From: Desulfotomaculaceae bacterium
GTDB lineage: Bacteria > Bacillota > Desulfotomaculia > Desulfotomaculales > Pelotomaculaceae
Direction of reading: 5' to 3'
DNA length: 36,515 nt
Assembly: GCA_028709235.1 (NCBI GenBank)
Contig: JAQVXL010000020.1
Coordinates: 1 to 36,515 of the forward strand
The translations under genes and the position numbers were made by a program. Positions 8,180-16,087 of the stretch are shown piece by piece; positions within the stretch are counted from its first letter, which is position 1; every line of letters starts with the position of its first letter. The notes under the pieces are model-generated. The model saw only the letters and a list, made by a program, of their open reading frames with translations, had not been told where the DNA came from and did no database searches.

Positions 8180-8719
8180 TTAAAATTCAATACCCTTCTG
8201 GGCCGGTATCCCTTTGGTATAATGGTGTTTTATCTCTCGCATTTCAGTAACCAGATCCGCCCCCTCGATGATCTCCGGCGGAGCGTTGCGGCCGGTCAGA
8301 ACCAGGTGCAAACCCTCAGGTTTTTTAGCCATTAACTCAAGGGCGTCCGGGAGGGAGACAAGCCCGTAGTTCATCGCGTATAGGATCTCGTCCAGGATGA
8401 TCAGGTCGTACTTGCCGGAGGAAATTTCTGTCTTAGCCGCCGCCAGGGCTTCCAGCGCGGCATGGCGGTGCTCTTCCAGGGATTGATCGCCCGGTCCCTT
8501 GATGAATCCCTCACCCATCTGGCGTATTTCAAAGTTTGGCCCGATTTTTTCAGCAGCTTTCAGTTCTCCGTATTTCCAACCGCCCTTAATAAACTGTAGT
8601 ACCAGCACCTTCATTCCCTGCCCCCAGGCCCTGAGTGCCATGCCCAGCGCAGCGGTGGTTTTGCCTTTGCCGTTGCCCGTGTTTACCAGGATTAACCCGC
8701 TTTTTTTCTGCTCAGCCAT
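8180..8719 (-). CDS. cobO: Cob(I)yrinic acid a,c-diamide adenosyltransferase (CobO/BtuR)
   Basis: Transfers the 5'-deoxyadenosyl group of ATP to Co(I) corrinoids, making adenosylcobalamin. The 179-residue length is typical. The P-loop NTGNGKGKTT (about 13-22) is the CobA/CobO variant. The conserved FIKGGWKYGEL and LIILDEILYAMNYGL motifs and the VLTGRNAP strand near the C-terminus are all present. ATG at 8719 is preceded by AAAGGAGG. It stands alone, away from other cobalamin genes, inserted between tatD and yabE. The B12 product fits an anaerobe with corrinoid-dependent pathways. Confidence 0.95.
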   Translation of the reverse strand: MAEQKKSGLILVNTGNGKGKTTAALGMALRAWGQGMKVLVLQFIKGGWKYGELKAAEKIGPNFEIRQMGEGFIKGPGDQSLEEHRHAALEALAAAKTEISSGKYDLIILDEILYAMNYGLVSLPDALELMAKKPEGLHLVLTGRNAPPEIIEGADLVTEMREIKHHYTKGIPAQKGIEF

Positions 8720-8776
8720 AACCGTTCCTCCTTTATTACCCCCCTGGGAACCTTTTGCCTATACTTTACTATTTAT

Positions 8777-9547
8777 TCAAGCAATTTGGAATAATTTCCT
8801 GCCGTTTTCCGCACACATCTGGGCCAAATCTTCTTTGGCCATGCCCCGCACACGGGCAATCTCCGCGGCAGTATAAAGTATATGCGCCGGTTCATTCCGT
8901 CTGCCCCGGTAGGGCACAGGGGTCAGATAGGGGGCGTCCGTTTCGATCAGCAGGCGGTCCGCAGGCACTTTGGCCGCCACTTCTTTCAGCTTCGAGGCGT
9001 TGGGAAAAGTGACCGGGCCGGCGATGGAAAGATAAAATCCCATCGCCAGCAATTCCCCGGCCATTTCCCAACTGCCCGAATAACAGTGCATAACCCCGCC
9101 GGCCGGCCCCAGTTTTTCCTTTCTCAACATGTCCATCATCGCACCATGCGCATCACGGTCGTGAATGATAATGGGTTTTTCCAGTTTTTTAGCCAGGGCC
9201 ATTTGTTCCAGAAAAACTTGCCGCTGAACCGGGCGCGGGGAAAGATCCCGGTAATAATCCAGGCCGATTTCCCCGATGGCCACCACCTTCGGGTGCCGGG
9301 CCATTTTCTGCAGTTCCTCCAGGTAACCGGGACCGACTTCTGCCGCATCATGGGGGTGAATGCCCACAGAGGCGTAAACCAGATCGTACCTGTCAGCCAG
9401 GTCTATTGATTCCCGGGACGACGCCAGGTCGAAGCCGATATTTACAATAAGCGTAATCCCGGCCTGGCGGGCGCGCTGGATCATCTCTTCCCGGTCCGCG
9501 TCATAGGCCTCGTCGTTCAGGTGGGCGTGCGTATCAAACACGTTCAT
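8777..9547 (-). CDS. tatD: TatD family metal-dependent deoxyribonuclease/hydrolase
   Basis: TIM-barrel hydrolase of the amidohydrolase superfamily; relatives are Mg-dependent 3'-5' DNases. Metal-ligand motifs are visible: DTHAHL at 5-10, VGIHPHDA, AIGEIGLDYYRD, PIIIHDRDAHG, HCYSGS and LIETDAPYLTPVPYRG. I chose ATG at 9547 (MNVFDTHAHL), which gives the usual 256 residues. An earlier ATG at 9580 adds 11 residues with no ribosome binding site. It follows metG as in Bacillus (yabD), but a 270-base gap with repeats separates them. Confidence 0.94.
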   Translation of the reverse strand: MNVFDTHAHLNDEAYDADREEMIQRARQAGITLIVNIGFDLASSRESIDLADRYDLVYASVGIHPHDAAEVGPGYLEELQKMARHPKVVAIGEIGLDYYRDLSPRPVQRQVFLEQMALAKKLEKPIIIHDRDAHGAMMDMLRKEKLGPAGGVMHCYSGSWEMAGELLAMGFYLSIAGPVTFPNASKLKEVAAKVPADRLLIETDAPYLTPVPYRGRRNEPAHILYTAAEIARVRGMAKEDLAQMCAENGRKLFQIA

Positions 9548-9598
9548 AATTGCACCATTCCTTATTTCGATTTTAAACAAATGGACAGGGTTTAAAAC

Positions 9599-9798
9599 GA
9601 TTAACAGGATTTTAAATAATAACTAATAGATTTAGCAAACCTTCAAACAAAACAAAATCTTTTTTGCCCTTACCGGGGCAATATCAAATAATAAAACAAA
9701 TATGTTTTTATTTAAGAACTTTAATCTTGTAAATCTTATTAATCTTGTACATCCTGTGAAATATTTTAATTCTTTGTTTTAATCCTGTTAATCCTATC
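9599..9798. repeat. Degenerate 9-bp tandem repeats with terminal inverted repeats
   Basis: At 9723-9758 four 9-mers run head to tail (AATCTTGTA, AATCTTATT, AATCTTGTA, CATCCTGTG), and two more (AATCCTGTT, AATCCTATC) lie at 9781-9798. GATTAACAGGATT at 9599-9611 is an exact inverted copy of 9781-9793. The element fills the metG-tatD gap and is AT-rich. It codes for nothing I can see. Confidence 0.7.
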
Positions 9799-9820
9799 AG
9801 ATTGTTTTAATGTTTTATGC

Positions 9821-11368
9821 TTACTTCTTACCAGCGGTGTCAATCCGCGGGAACAACGCGGGGCCGCGCTTTACAACAGTGCCGGCCGGCAGCCTGCCCC
9901 AGGACAGGGAACTCCAGGTATGCAGTTCAGGCCGTCCGGCTAGGCCCAGCTGGCTCCAGACCTTGTCAGGCAGGTTGGGCATAAAGGGCGAAACCATGAC
10001 CGTGATGAAACGAAGGGATTCGGCCAGATTATACATTACAGTGGCCAGCCGCTCATTTTTGGCCGGGTCCTTGGCCAGGGCCCAAGGGGCAGTTTCATCC
10101 ACATATTTATTAGCCCGCCCGATCAGGCGCCAGATGGCGGCCAGGGCGCCGGAAATATCGGACCTGTCCATTAATTCTTCAACAATAGCAGAGGTCTGCT
10201 CGGCCAGGTCGATCAATTCCTGATCCGGGACCTCCGGCGCTGCAGGCGATTGAAGCTGCCCCTTGAAATACTTTTCCGCCATTGCTATAGAACGGCTGAC
10301 CAGGTTACCCAGGTCGTTGGCCAGGTCCTTATTAATCCGTTCCACCAGGGCGTCCTCACTGTAAGACCCGTCCGATCCGAAAGGCATCTCCCGGAGCAGG
10401 TAATAGCGGATAGAATCAACACCGTACTTATCAACCAGTGTCAACGGGTCCACTACGTTGCCCCTGGACTTGGACATTTTACCGCTCTCCAGCAGGATCC
10501 AGCCGTGACCGACCACCTGCCTGGGCAGTTCCAGGCCCAAAGCCATTAAGAGCATCGGCCAAATGATACTGTGAAAACGCACAATATCCTTGCCCATCAG
10601 GTGCACATCGGCCGGCCAATATTTTCTAAACAGGCTGTCGTCCTCTGTGCCGTAACCCAGGGCGGAAATGTAGTTAGTCAGGGCGTCCACCCAAACGTAA
10701 ACCACGTGTTTAGAGTTGAAAGGCACAGGTATGCCCCAGTTGAACGTGGTCCTGGAAACACATAGGTCTTCCAGTCCGCTTTTAATAAAACTGACCATTT
10801 CATTGCGCCGGGCGGTAGGCTGGATAAATTCCGGGTGTTCTTCAATATGCTGCAGCAGCCGCTGGGCATACTTGGACATCCTGAAAAAATAACTTTCCTC
10901 CTGGAGCAGTTCCACCGGGCGCCCGCAGTCCGGGCAATTGCCGTCTTCCAGCCGGCTTTCGGCCCAGAAAGCCTCGCAGGGCGTGCAGTACCATCCTTCA
11001 TAACTGGCTTTATATATATCTCCCTGGTCGTACAACCGCTGAAACACAGCCGCTACCACACTTTTATGGCGCTCTTCGGTGGTTCGGATAAAGTCGTCGT
11101 AATCCACCTCCAACTTCCCCCAGAGGTGTTTAATGCCGGCCACAACCTCATCCACAAATTCCTGTGGTGTTTTGCCGCCGGCTTTGGCCGCCCGCTCAAT
11201 CTTTTGTCCGTGTTCATCGGAACCAGTTAAAAAACGTGTTTTGTACCCGGTCATCTTTTTAAAGCGGGCGATGGCGTCCGCCGCCACAGTAGTGTAAGCG
11301 TGCCCGATGTGCAGGTTGCTGCTGGGATAATAGATCGGTGTGGTGATGTAGAATGTCCCCTTGCTCAT
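9821..11368 (-). CDS. metG: Methionyl-tRNA synthetase
   Basis: Class I synthetase charging tRNA-Met. Signature motifs are HIGH at 20-23 (NLHIGHAYTT) and KMSKSRGN. The zinc knot is two CxxC pairs, CTPCEAFW...CPDC, in the connective-peptide insertion. At 515 residues it is the short form: it ends after the anticodon-binding helical domain and lacks the C-terminal tRNA-binding (Arc1p-like) domain, so that domain is encoded elsewhere or absent. ATG at 11368 has AAGGAAGG upstream. A T-box leader precedes it, so its expression should respond to uncharged tRNA-Met. In Bacillus metS likewise adjoins abrB and yabD. Confidence 0.96.
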   Translation of the reverse strand: MSKGTFYITTPIYYPSSNLHIGHAYTTVAADAIARFKKMTGYKTRFLTGSDEHGQKIERAAKAGGKTPQEFVDEVVAGIKHLWGKLEVDYDDFIRTTEERHKSVVAAVFQRLYDQGDIYKASYEGWYCTPCEAFWAESRLEDGNCPDCGRPVELLQEESYFFRMSKYAQRLLQHIEEHPEFIQPTARRNEMVSFIKSGLEDLCVSRTTFNWGIPVPFNSKHVVYVWVDALTNYISALGYGTEDDSLFRKYWPADVHLMGKDIVRFHSIIWPMLLMALGLELPRQVVGHGWILLESGKMSKSRGNVVDPLTLVDKYGVDSIRYYLLREMPFGSDGSYSEDALVERINKDLANDLGNLVSRSIAMAEKYFKGQLQSPAAPEVPDQELIDLAEQTSAIVEELMDRSDISGALAAIWRLIGRANKYVDETAPWALAKDPAKNERLATVMYNLAESLRFITVMVSPFMPNLPDKVWSQLGLAGRPELHTWSSLSWGRLPAGTVVKRGPALFPRIDTAGKK

Positions 11369-11382
11369 GCTTTTCCTTCCTT

Positions 11383-11418
11383 TCTGTAACCTTAATCAAA
11401 TCTGTAACCTTAATTAAA
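11383..11418. repeat. 18-bp tandem duplication in the metG leader
   Basis: TCTGTAACCTTAATCAAA is followed directly by the same 18 bases with a single C-to-T change. It lies between the T-box terminator and the metG ribosome binding site. Confidence 0.85.
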
Positions 11419-11420
11419 AC

Positions 11421-11706
11421 AAAAAAACCCCGCCCCCTGTTTTCCGAGGGGCGAAGTTTTAACTTTCGCGGTACCACCCTTTTTTACCGAAACCTTGCGG
11501 CGCCGGCCTTAACAGGTACGGGGAAAATTCCTTGATACCCAAGCTCAGTTAACGGGGCTAATACCGGCCCTGCTTACTGTTATTCAGCAGGGCAGCTCCG
11601 GGGCCATATTCGGCCAACTTAATCCGGCGGGCTTCCACCTGCCCCCGCTCGCTGCCCGGATAATTCGACTGGCTTACTCTTCCCTTCATAGCTTTTCATT
11701 CTGTTA
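11421..11706 (-). promoter_or_regulatory. T-box riboswitch leader of metG
   Basis: The minus strand carries the T-box hallmark AGGGTGGTACCGCG (11481-11468), whose UGG pairs with the acceptor end of uncharged tRNA. Downstream is the competing terminator, CGCCCCT (11453-11447) with AGGGGGCG (11438-11431) followed by GGTTTTTTT. Upstream is a long Stem I closed by GGCAGC/GCTGCC. Its specifier region reads GAATATGGCC, giving an ATG codon at 11607-11605, as expected for metG. Uncharged tRNA-Met should favour the antiterminator and switch metG on. Confidence 0.9.
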
Positions 11707-11799
11707 AAAATTCACTATTTTAGATTTTAACTTAATCGGGCGGCCTTGTCAAGCTGTCGACATTATTAGAAGTATATTGTAGAAATTTACAAAAATATC

Positions 11800-11828
11800 T
11801 TGACTCTTAATGGAATTACTGGTACCAT
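11800..11828 (+). promoter_or_regulatory. Candidate abrB promoter flanked by inverted repeats
   Basis: TTGACT (11800-11805) and TACCAT (11823-11828) are 17 bases apart. The promoter is bracketed by a perfect 10-bp inverted repeat, AAATTTACAA at 11783-11792 and TTGTAAATTT at 11833-11842. AbrB-type proteins often repress their own genes at AT-rich sites, so this may be an autoregulatory region. Confidence 0.55.
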
Positions 11829-11882
11829 TTACTTGTAAATTTTTTTATATATTTGTCGAAGTTTGTTGAAAGGGAGGGATAG

Positions 11883-12140
11883 ATGTTGAAATCAACAGGT
11901 ATTGTCAGAAAAGTGGACGAGCTCGGCAGGGTGGTCATTCCCATTGAATTGAGACGCACACTGGGAATCGACGAAAAAGACGCACTTGAGATATATGTCG
12001 ACGCCGAGAAAATTATTCTTAAAAAGTATGAGCCTGCCTGCGTATTCTGCGGTAATGCTTCCGAAGTGCAAAATTACAAAAACAAATTGGTCTGCCGCGA
12101 ATGTGCCGAAGAAATGTTTGAAAAATCCAAAGCAATCTAA
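11883..12140 (+). CDS. abrB: AbrB/SpoVT-family transition-state regulator with C-terminal Cys pairs
   Basis: DNA-binding regulator of 85 residues. Residues 1-48 form the swapped-hairpin AbrB fold (STGIVRKVDELGRVVIPIELRRTLGI). The C-terminal part has C53, C56, C71 and C74 (CVFC...CREC), a likely zinc-binding or structural unit that B. subtilis AbrB lacks and clostridial relatives often carry. AGGGAGGG lies just upstream of ATG. In Bacillus AbrB represses stationary-phase and sporulation genes; here the same role is inferred. It is the only plus-strand gene in this conserved chain, between rsmI and metG, and converges on rsmI. Confidence 0.94.
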   Translation: MLKSTGIVRKVDELGRVVIPIELRRTLGIDEKDALEIYVDAEKIILKKYEPACVFCGNASEVQNYKNKLVCRECAEEMFEKSKAI

Positions 12141-12162
12141 AGTTGTTCGACAAATATTTTAA

Positions 12163-12188
12163 GAGAGATTTGATCTCTCATTTTTTTT
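12163..12188 (+). terminator. Intrinsic terminator of abrB
   Basis: A GAGAGA-TTTGA-TCTCTC hairpin is followed by A and eight T residues. The T-run reaches the rsmI stop codon, so the two convergent genes share the site. Confidence 0.85.
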
Positions 12189-13059
12189 AGACTTCTTTAA
12201 ACTTTTTATCCTCAACCACCAGGCGGTAAACATCTTTTTTGGGAAGGCCGCGCAGGCGGGCAACCTCCTGGATGGCCTTTTTCCGCTCTATTCCTTCCTC
12301 TTCCAGCCTGAAAACGTGTGCCGCCGCCCCGATATGCCGCCAGGCGGTCTCCTGTTCGGAGGGGATTTCTGCTGGCGGCGCCCCGGCCACAACCAGAGTG
12401 AATTCGCCCCTTGGTTCGACTGTATTAAAATGATCCACCAGGTCTTCTAAAGACCCTCTGATCACTTCCTCGTGTAGTTTAGTCAGTTCTCTTGCTGCGA
12501 CGGCCGGGCGGTTGCCCAGCGCTTGTAAGAGTATGGCCAGTGTTTCTTTCATCCGATGCGGGGCTTCATAAAAGATCATGGTCCACTGCTGGCGGGATAA
12601 CTCTTTCAATTTCTCCGCCCGGGCTTTTTTGGCTGCGGGAAGAAATCCCGCAAAAACATAGGAGTCCACAGGCAGCCCCGAGACCACCAGGGCGGTAACT
12701 GCCGCGCTGGGTCCAGGCGCCGCGGTCACTGCACAGCCCTTCTTCACAGCCTCAGCTACCAATTCCACGCCGGGATCGGAAACGCCGGGCATACCCGCGT
12801 CAGAGACAAGGGCAATATTCTTACCCTCTGACACCAGGCGCAAGAGCTGTTCCCCCTTTTTTTTACAGTTGTGCCGGTGATAACTTGTCAGCGGTGTGTG
12901 AATTTGAAAATGGCTTAAGAGTTTACGGGTATGGCGGGTATCCTCCGCGGCAATCAGATCGACCTCCCGCAATATCCGCAGGACTCTGAGGGTGATATCC
13001 TCCAGGTTGCCGATGGGCGTCGCGCAGAGATAAAGTGTTCCCTTCGTATCCTCAGTCAA
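12187..13059 (-). CDS. rsmI: 16S rRNA (cytidine1402-2'-O)-methyltransferase RsmI
   Basis: SAM-dependent tetrapyrrole-methylase-fold enzyme that 2'-O-methylates C1402 at the ribosomal P site. Family motifs are TLYLCATPIGNLEDITLRV at the N-terminus, LIAAEDTRHTRKLL, ALVSDAGMPGVSDPG, AAPGPSAAVTALVVSGL and FYEAPHRMKETL. The 290-residue length is normal, including the C-terminal HTH-like tail (KKAIQEVARLRGLPKKDVYRLV). The TTG start at 13059 follows GGAGGG by about 13 bases, which is long, but no better in-frame start exists. Order yabA-rsmI-abrB matches Bacillus, without yabB and yazA. Confidence 0.95.
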   Translation of the reverse strand: MTEDTKGTLYLCATPIGNLEDITLRVLRILREVDLIAAEDTRHTRKLLSHFQIHTPLTSYHRHNCKKKGEQLLRLVSEGKNIALVSDAGMPGVSDPGVELVAEAVKKGCAVTAAPGPSAAVTALVVSGLPVDSYVFAGFLPAAKKARAEKLKELSRQQWTMIFYEAPHRMKETLAILLQALGNRPAVAARELTKLHEEVIRGSLEDLVDHFNTVEPRGEFTLVVAGAPPAEIPSEQETAWRHIGAAAHVFRLEEEGIERKKAIQEVARLRGLPKKDVYRLVVEDKKFKEV

Positions 13060-13102
13060 TTGTTTTGGCTCACCCTCCTATTCGGTCGTCAATCGTGAAC
13101 TG

Positions 13103-13450
13103 TTAATCCTGTATATTTGTTTCCGCCTGAACTGCAGGTTCCTGTTCTTTTCTTAGAAAGGCCATGCAGAAAAGACAATCGCCGGTCCTTTTGCGCCCAA
13201 AATACATGTTGCAGATATGGAATTCATGGTCGTACAGCCCTAGCAGGTTAAAAAACCCTCTTTGCAAGCCGGCCCCCCCGTCATTGGTTCCTTCACCCAA
13301 CCCCGCGCGGTAAATGGCGGCAAGCTCTTTCCGCAGACGGACGTTCTCCTCCTCCATTTCCCGCGCTTTATTTTTTAATTCCTGCACCTCTGCCAGCAGG
13401 GCGTGCAGCTTAATTTCCATTTCCTTTGTGGTTTTATATAAATACTGCAT
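13103..13450 (-). CDS. yabA: YabA, replication initiation control protein
   Basis: Protein of 115 residues. The N-terminal half (about 5-48) is a leucine-rich coiled coil for tetramerisation. The C-terminal part carries the YabA zinc motif with H78, C80, C92 and C95 (FHICNMYFG...GDCLFC). In Bacillus YabA bridges DnaA and the DnaN clamp to restrain re-initiation. The ATG at 13450 overlaps the ricT stop as TGATG, so translation is coupled; a longer frame starting upstream would lie within ricT. Confidence 0.9.
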   Translation of the reverse strand: MQYLYKTTKEMEIKLHALLAEVQELKNKAREMEEENVRLRKELAAIYRAGLGEGTNDGGAGLQRGFFNLLGLYDHEFHICNMYFGRKRTGDCLFCMAFLRKEQEPAVQAETNIQD

Positions 13451-14331
13451 CAAATAGTCTCCTCGCCTGCCTGGGTGGCCTGGGTGGGGCAATCTTTTTT
13501 ACAGCCACCACAGCTTTTAACCTTTTTTTCCTTTGCTGTTATATCCGCGCGCTGGTATTCTTGTACAATTTTAGTTTCTTTTAATTCAACACTAACTGTG
13601 TTCTTGAATATATTAGTACCGATCACCTTGCCCTCACCATCAGGAGTGTCGACTATGCTGCCGCTATGGGGAAAGTCTTCTTTGGCCCGTTCATAAGACT
13701 CGTTTTCATATTTAAGACAGCACATCAGCCTGCCGCAAATTCCTGATATTTTGGCGGGATTCAAGGACAGGTTCTGCTCTTTGGCCATCCTGATGGAAAC
13801 TGATGCAAAGTCCGAAAGCCATACCGAACAGCAGAGCTCCCTGCCGCAGCAGCCCAGCCCGCCGATCATTTTGGCTTCATCCCGTACACCGATCTGCCGC
13901 AGTTCGATGCGGGTCCTAAAAACAGCGGCCAGGGCCTTGACTAGTTCCCGGAAGTCAATCCGCCCGTCTGCTGTAAAGTAAAATATTATTTTATTGCCGT
14001 CAAAAGTTTGTTCCACACCCACAAGCTTCATGGGCAGGTTGTGGGCCGCTATTTTCTCTAAACCGATCTGATAAGCGCTTTGTTCTTTTTCTTTATTGGC
14101 TACCAGTTGCCTGACATCCTGGTCGGTGGCTTTTCTGATCACCTTTTTCAGCGGGGCGACGATCTCGCTCTCTTCCACCTCACGAGGCCCGATTGCTACC
14201 AGCCCGAATTCCAAGCCCCTGGCTGTTTCTACAATAGCGCCATCTTCCTTTTTGAGCGCAATATCTCCAGGATCAAAGTAATAAATTTTGCCTGCTTTTT
14301 TAAATCGAATTCCCACGACCTTTATCCCCAA
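13450..14331 (-). CDS. ricT: PSP1-domain protein RicT (YaaT)
   Basis: Protein of 293 residues with the PSP1 domain. Diagnostic cysteine-rich segments are GGLGCCGRELCCSVWL in the middle and GRLMCCLKYENESY after it; the C-terminus ends with CGGCKKDC. In Bacillus RicT joins RicA and RicF in an Fe-S complex that promotes RNase Y-dependent mRNA maturation and influences sporulation and competence. The TTG start at 14331 has GAGGAGG 9 bases upstream. It sits between holB and yabA as in Bacillus. The extra C-terminal Cys cluster could bind metal, which I infer only from spacing. Confidence 0.94.
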   Translation of the reverse strand: MGIKVVGIRFKKAGKIYYFDPGDIALKKEDGAIVETARGLEFGLVAIGPREVEESEIVAPLKKVIRKATDQDVRQLVANKEKEQSAYQIGLEKIAAHNLPMKLVGVEQTFDGNKIIFYFTADGRIDFRELVKALAAVFRTRIELRQIGVRDEAKMIGGLGCCGRELCCSVWLSDFASVSIRMAKEQNLSLNPAKISGICGRLMCCLKYENESYERAKEDFPHSGSIVDTPDGEGKVIGTNIFKNTVSVELKETKIVQEYQRADITAKEKKVKSCGGCKKDCPTQATQAGEETI

Positions 14332-14395
14332 TTATGTATACCTCCTCAAATACCTGCTTCATCCGTTAGTTCCGGCCGGCCGGTATCTTCTAGTA

Positions 14396-15394
14396 TTAGC
14401 ATTGTTGGCTAAAGCCGCCGCTCAGCCGCAGAAACAGCGTCTCCAGGGCCAGCCTGGTGTTGGCGTTAACCTCTATTTTTCTTTTTGTTGACATGATTTC
14501 CTCTATTATTGCCAAAATGCGGCCGGTATCATATCGTGCCGCTTCCGTTTTTATAGTATCCACCCGGTCGGTGTTGAATAAACTGCCCGCCTCCCCCGCT
14601 TCCCGCCATACCAGCAGATCGCGGTACCAGCAGGCCAGCGTATCGAGCGTAAAAATGGCCTTCGGCTTGCTTTCAGAGGCTTTTTCCGCCATTTCCACGG
14701 ACTCAAGGGGGCCGCCGTGCCAGAGCGCCCCGGCCAGGGCATTTGCTGCGTCCCTGTCGGCCATCAGCGCGCCGGAGGCATAAGACAGGGCCCTGCCCAT
14801 ACTGCCGCCTGACAGCGAAGCATATAAACGGGCTTCTTCCTCTGGCATCTCATTCAGGCTAACCAGCCCCCGGATTAAATCTGGCACTGACATCTCTTTA
14901 AAATAAAGGGCCTGGCAGCGGGAAAGTATGGTCGGCAGCAGCACCTGGGGCCGGGCTGAAAGCAAGATGAAAACCGTGTCCCTGGGAGGTTCCTCCAGTG
15001 TTTTGAGGATACAGTTGGCAGCCTCTGCGGTCATTGCCTCCGCCTGGCGGATCAGATAAATCTTTCGCCCGCCCTGGTAAGAACAGTAAGGAACCCGGCG
15101 CTGTATTTCTCTGACCTGTTCAATTTTAATAGATGCGCCGGCCGGCTCTACCAGGTAAAAATCGGGGTGGTTGCCGCTGCTGAGCTGACGACACTCGCGA
15201 CAAGTGCCGCAGGCGTCCCCGCCTGCCGGACAGGAACAAAGCAGAGCCCTGGCAAAGGCCATAGCGGTTGTTTCCTTGCCTACTCCCTCGGGTCCGGCAA
15301 AAAGATAAGCGTGCGCCACTCGCCCGCTGGAAATTGCTTTATTTAATATTTTGATTGACTGCTTATGCCCCACTATCTGCTGTAAGAATTTCAT
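14396..15394 (-). CDS. holB: DNA polymerase III subunit delta'
   Basis: Clamp-loader ATPase-like subunit of 332 residues. It shows the AAA+ core with GPEGVGKET at about 34-42, four cysteines of the zinc module (CSCPAGGDACGTCREC), and the sensor segment ILSRCQALYF. The glutamate in GKE-T departs from the usual GKT/GKS. Delta' subunits are generally poor or inactive ATPases, so this fits. ATG at 15394 has AAGGAG upstream and lies inside the end of tmk (32-base overlap), indicating coupled expression. yaaQ and yaaR, present between tmk and holB in Bacillus, are missing. Confidence 0.93.
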   Translation of the reverse strand: MKFLQQIVGHKQSIKILNKAISSGRVAHAYLFAGPEGVGKETTAMAFARALLCSCPAGGDACGTCRECRQLSSGNHPDFYLVEPAGASIKIEQVREIQRRVPYCSYQGGRKIYLIRQAEAMTAEAANCILKTLEEPPRDTVFILLSARPQVLLPTILSRCQALYFKEMSVPDLIRGLVSLNEMPEEEARLYASLSGGSMGRALSYASGALMADRDAANALAGALWHGGPLESVEMAEKASESKPKAIFTLDTLACWYRDLLVWREAGEAGSLFNTDRVDTIKTEAARYDTGRILAIIEEIMSTKRKIEVNANTRLALETLFLRLSGGFSQQC

Positions 15395-16013
15395 TTAGAA
15401 CTCCTTCTGCCGCCGTCATGACATCTTGATGCACCTGTTCTGCCGGCCTGTTGGCATCAATAACACTGTAACGGCCGGGGTCACGCCCGGCCAGAACCAG
15501 GTATCCATCTCCTACCTTGGCGTGAAATGCCCTTGTTTCGCGTTCTATCCGGTCAAAAGACCGGCCGGACTTGTTGATCCGATCCAGGCCGTCTTCAGCA
15601 CAAAATTTAAGGACAATGGTCAGATCCGGAACCAGCCCGCCAGTGGCCGGCTCGTTAATTCTTTCCAGCAAATTGATATCTATGCCGCGCCCAAATCCCT
15701 GATAGGCCAGGCTGGAATCCAGAAAACGATCACAAAGCACGATCTGGCCCGCCGCCAGGGCCGGCCTTATTACCTGGGCCACATGCTGCGCCCTGGCCGC
15801 GGCGTAAAGAAGGGCTTCCGCCCGGGGAACCAGATCGCTGGAGGCAGGGCTTAACAAAATTTCTCTGATTGTTTCTCCTACCCGGGTGCCGCCGGGTTCC
15901 CTTGTATGCAGAACCGGGACCCCGCGGGCCTTTAGTTTATCACCAAGCAGCTGCAGCTGAGTGGTCTTGCCGGAGCCGTCTATTCCTTCAATAACAATAA
16001 ATTTGCCTCTCAT
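15363..16013 (-). CDS. tmk: Thymidylate kinase
   Basis: Phosphorylates dTMP to dTDP for dTTP synthesis. It has the P-loop GIDGSGKTTQ (about 10-19), the LHTREPGGTRVGE motif, the LCDRFLDSSLAYQGFGRG DR(Y/F) segment, and a LID region GLDRINKSG. I chose ATG at 16013 (MRGKFIVIEG), giving 216 residues, with GGAGGAAGGA upstream; the longer open frame to 16073 has no family similarity. The 3' end overlaps holB by 32 bases. Confidence 0.94.
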   Translation of the reverse strand: MRGKFIVIEGIDGSGKTTQLQLLGDKLKARGVPVLHTREPGGTRVGETIREILLSPASSDLVPRAEALLYAAARAQHVAQVIRPALAAGQIVLCDRFLDSSLAYQGFGRGIDINLLERINEPATGGLVPDLTIVLKFCAEDGLDRINKSGRSFDRIERETRAFHAKVGDGYLVLAGRDPGRYSVIDANRPAEQVHQDVMTAAEGVLNEILTADSGA

Positions 16014-16087
16014 CAAAAAAATCCTTCCTCCAGCGTGGGCAGGAGCCGGAAAACGGTTGCCGCCCAAACCCATACGACTTTATACTG

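Noticed and set aside
9599-9798. CRISPR array
   Set aside because: The repeats are 9 bases, degenerate and without regular spacers, and no cas genes are in the window.
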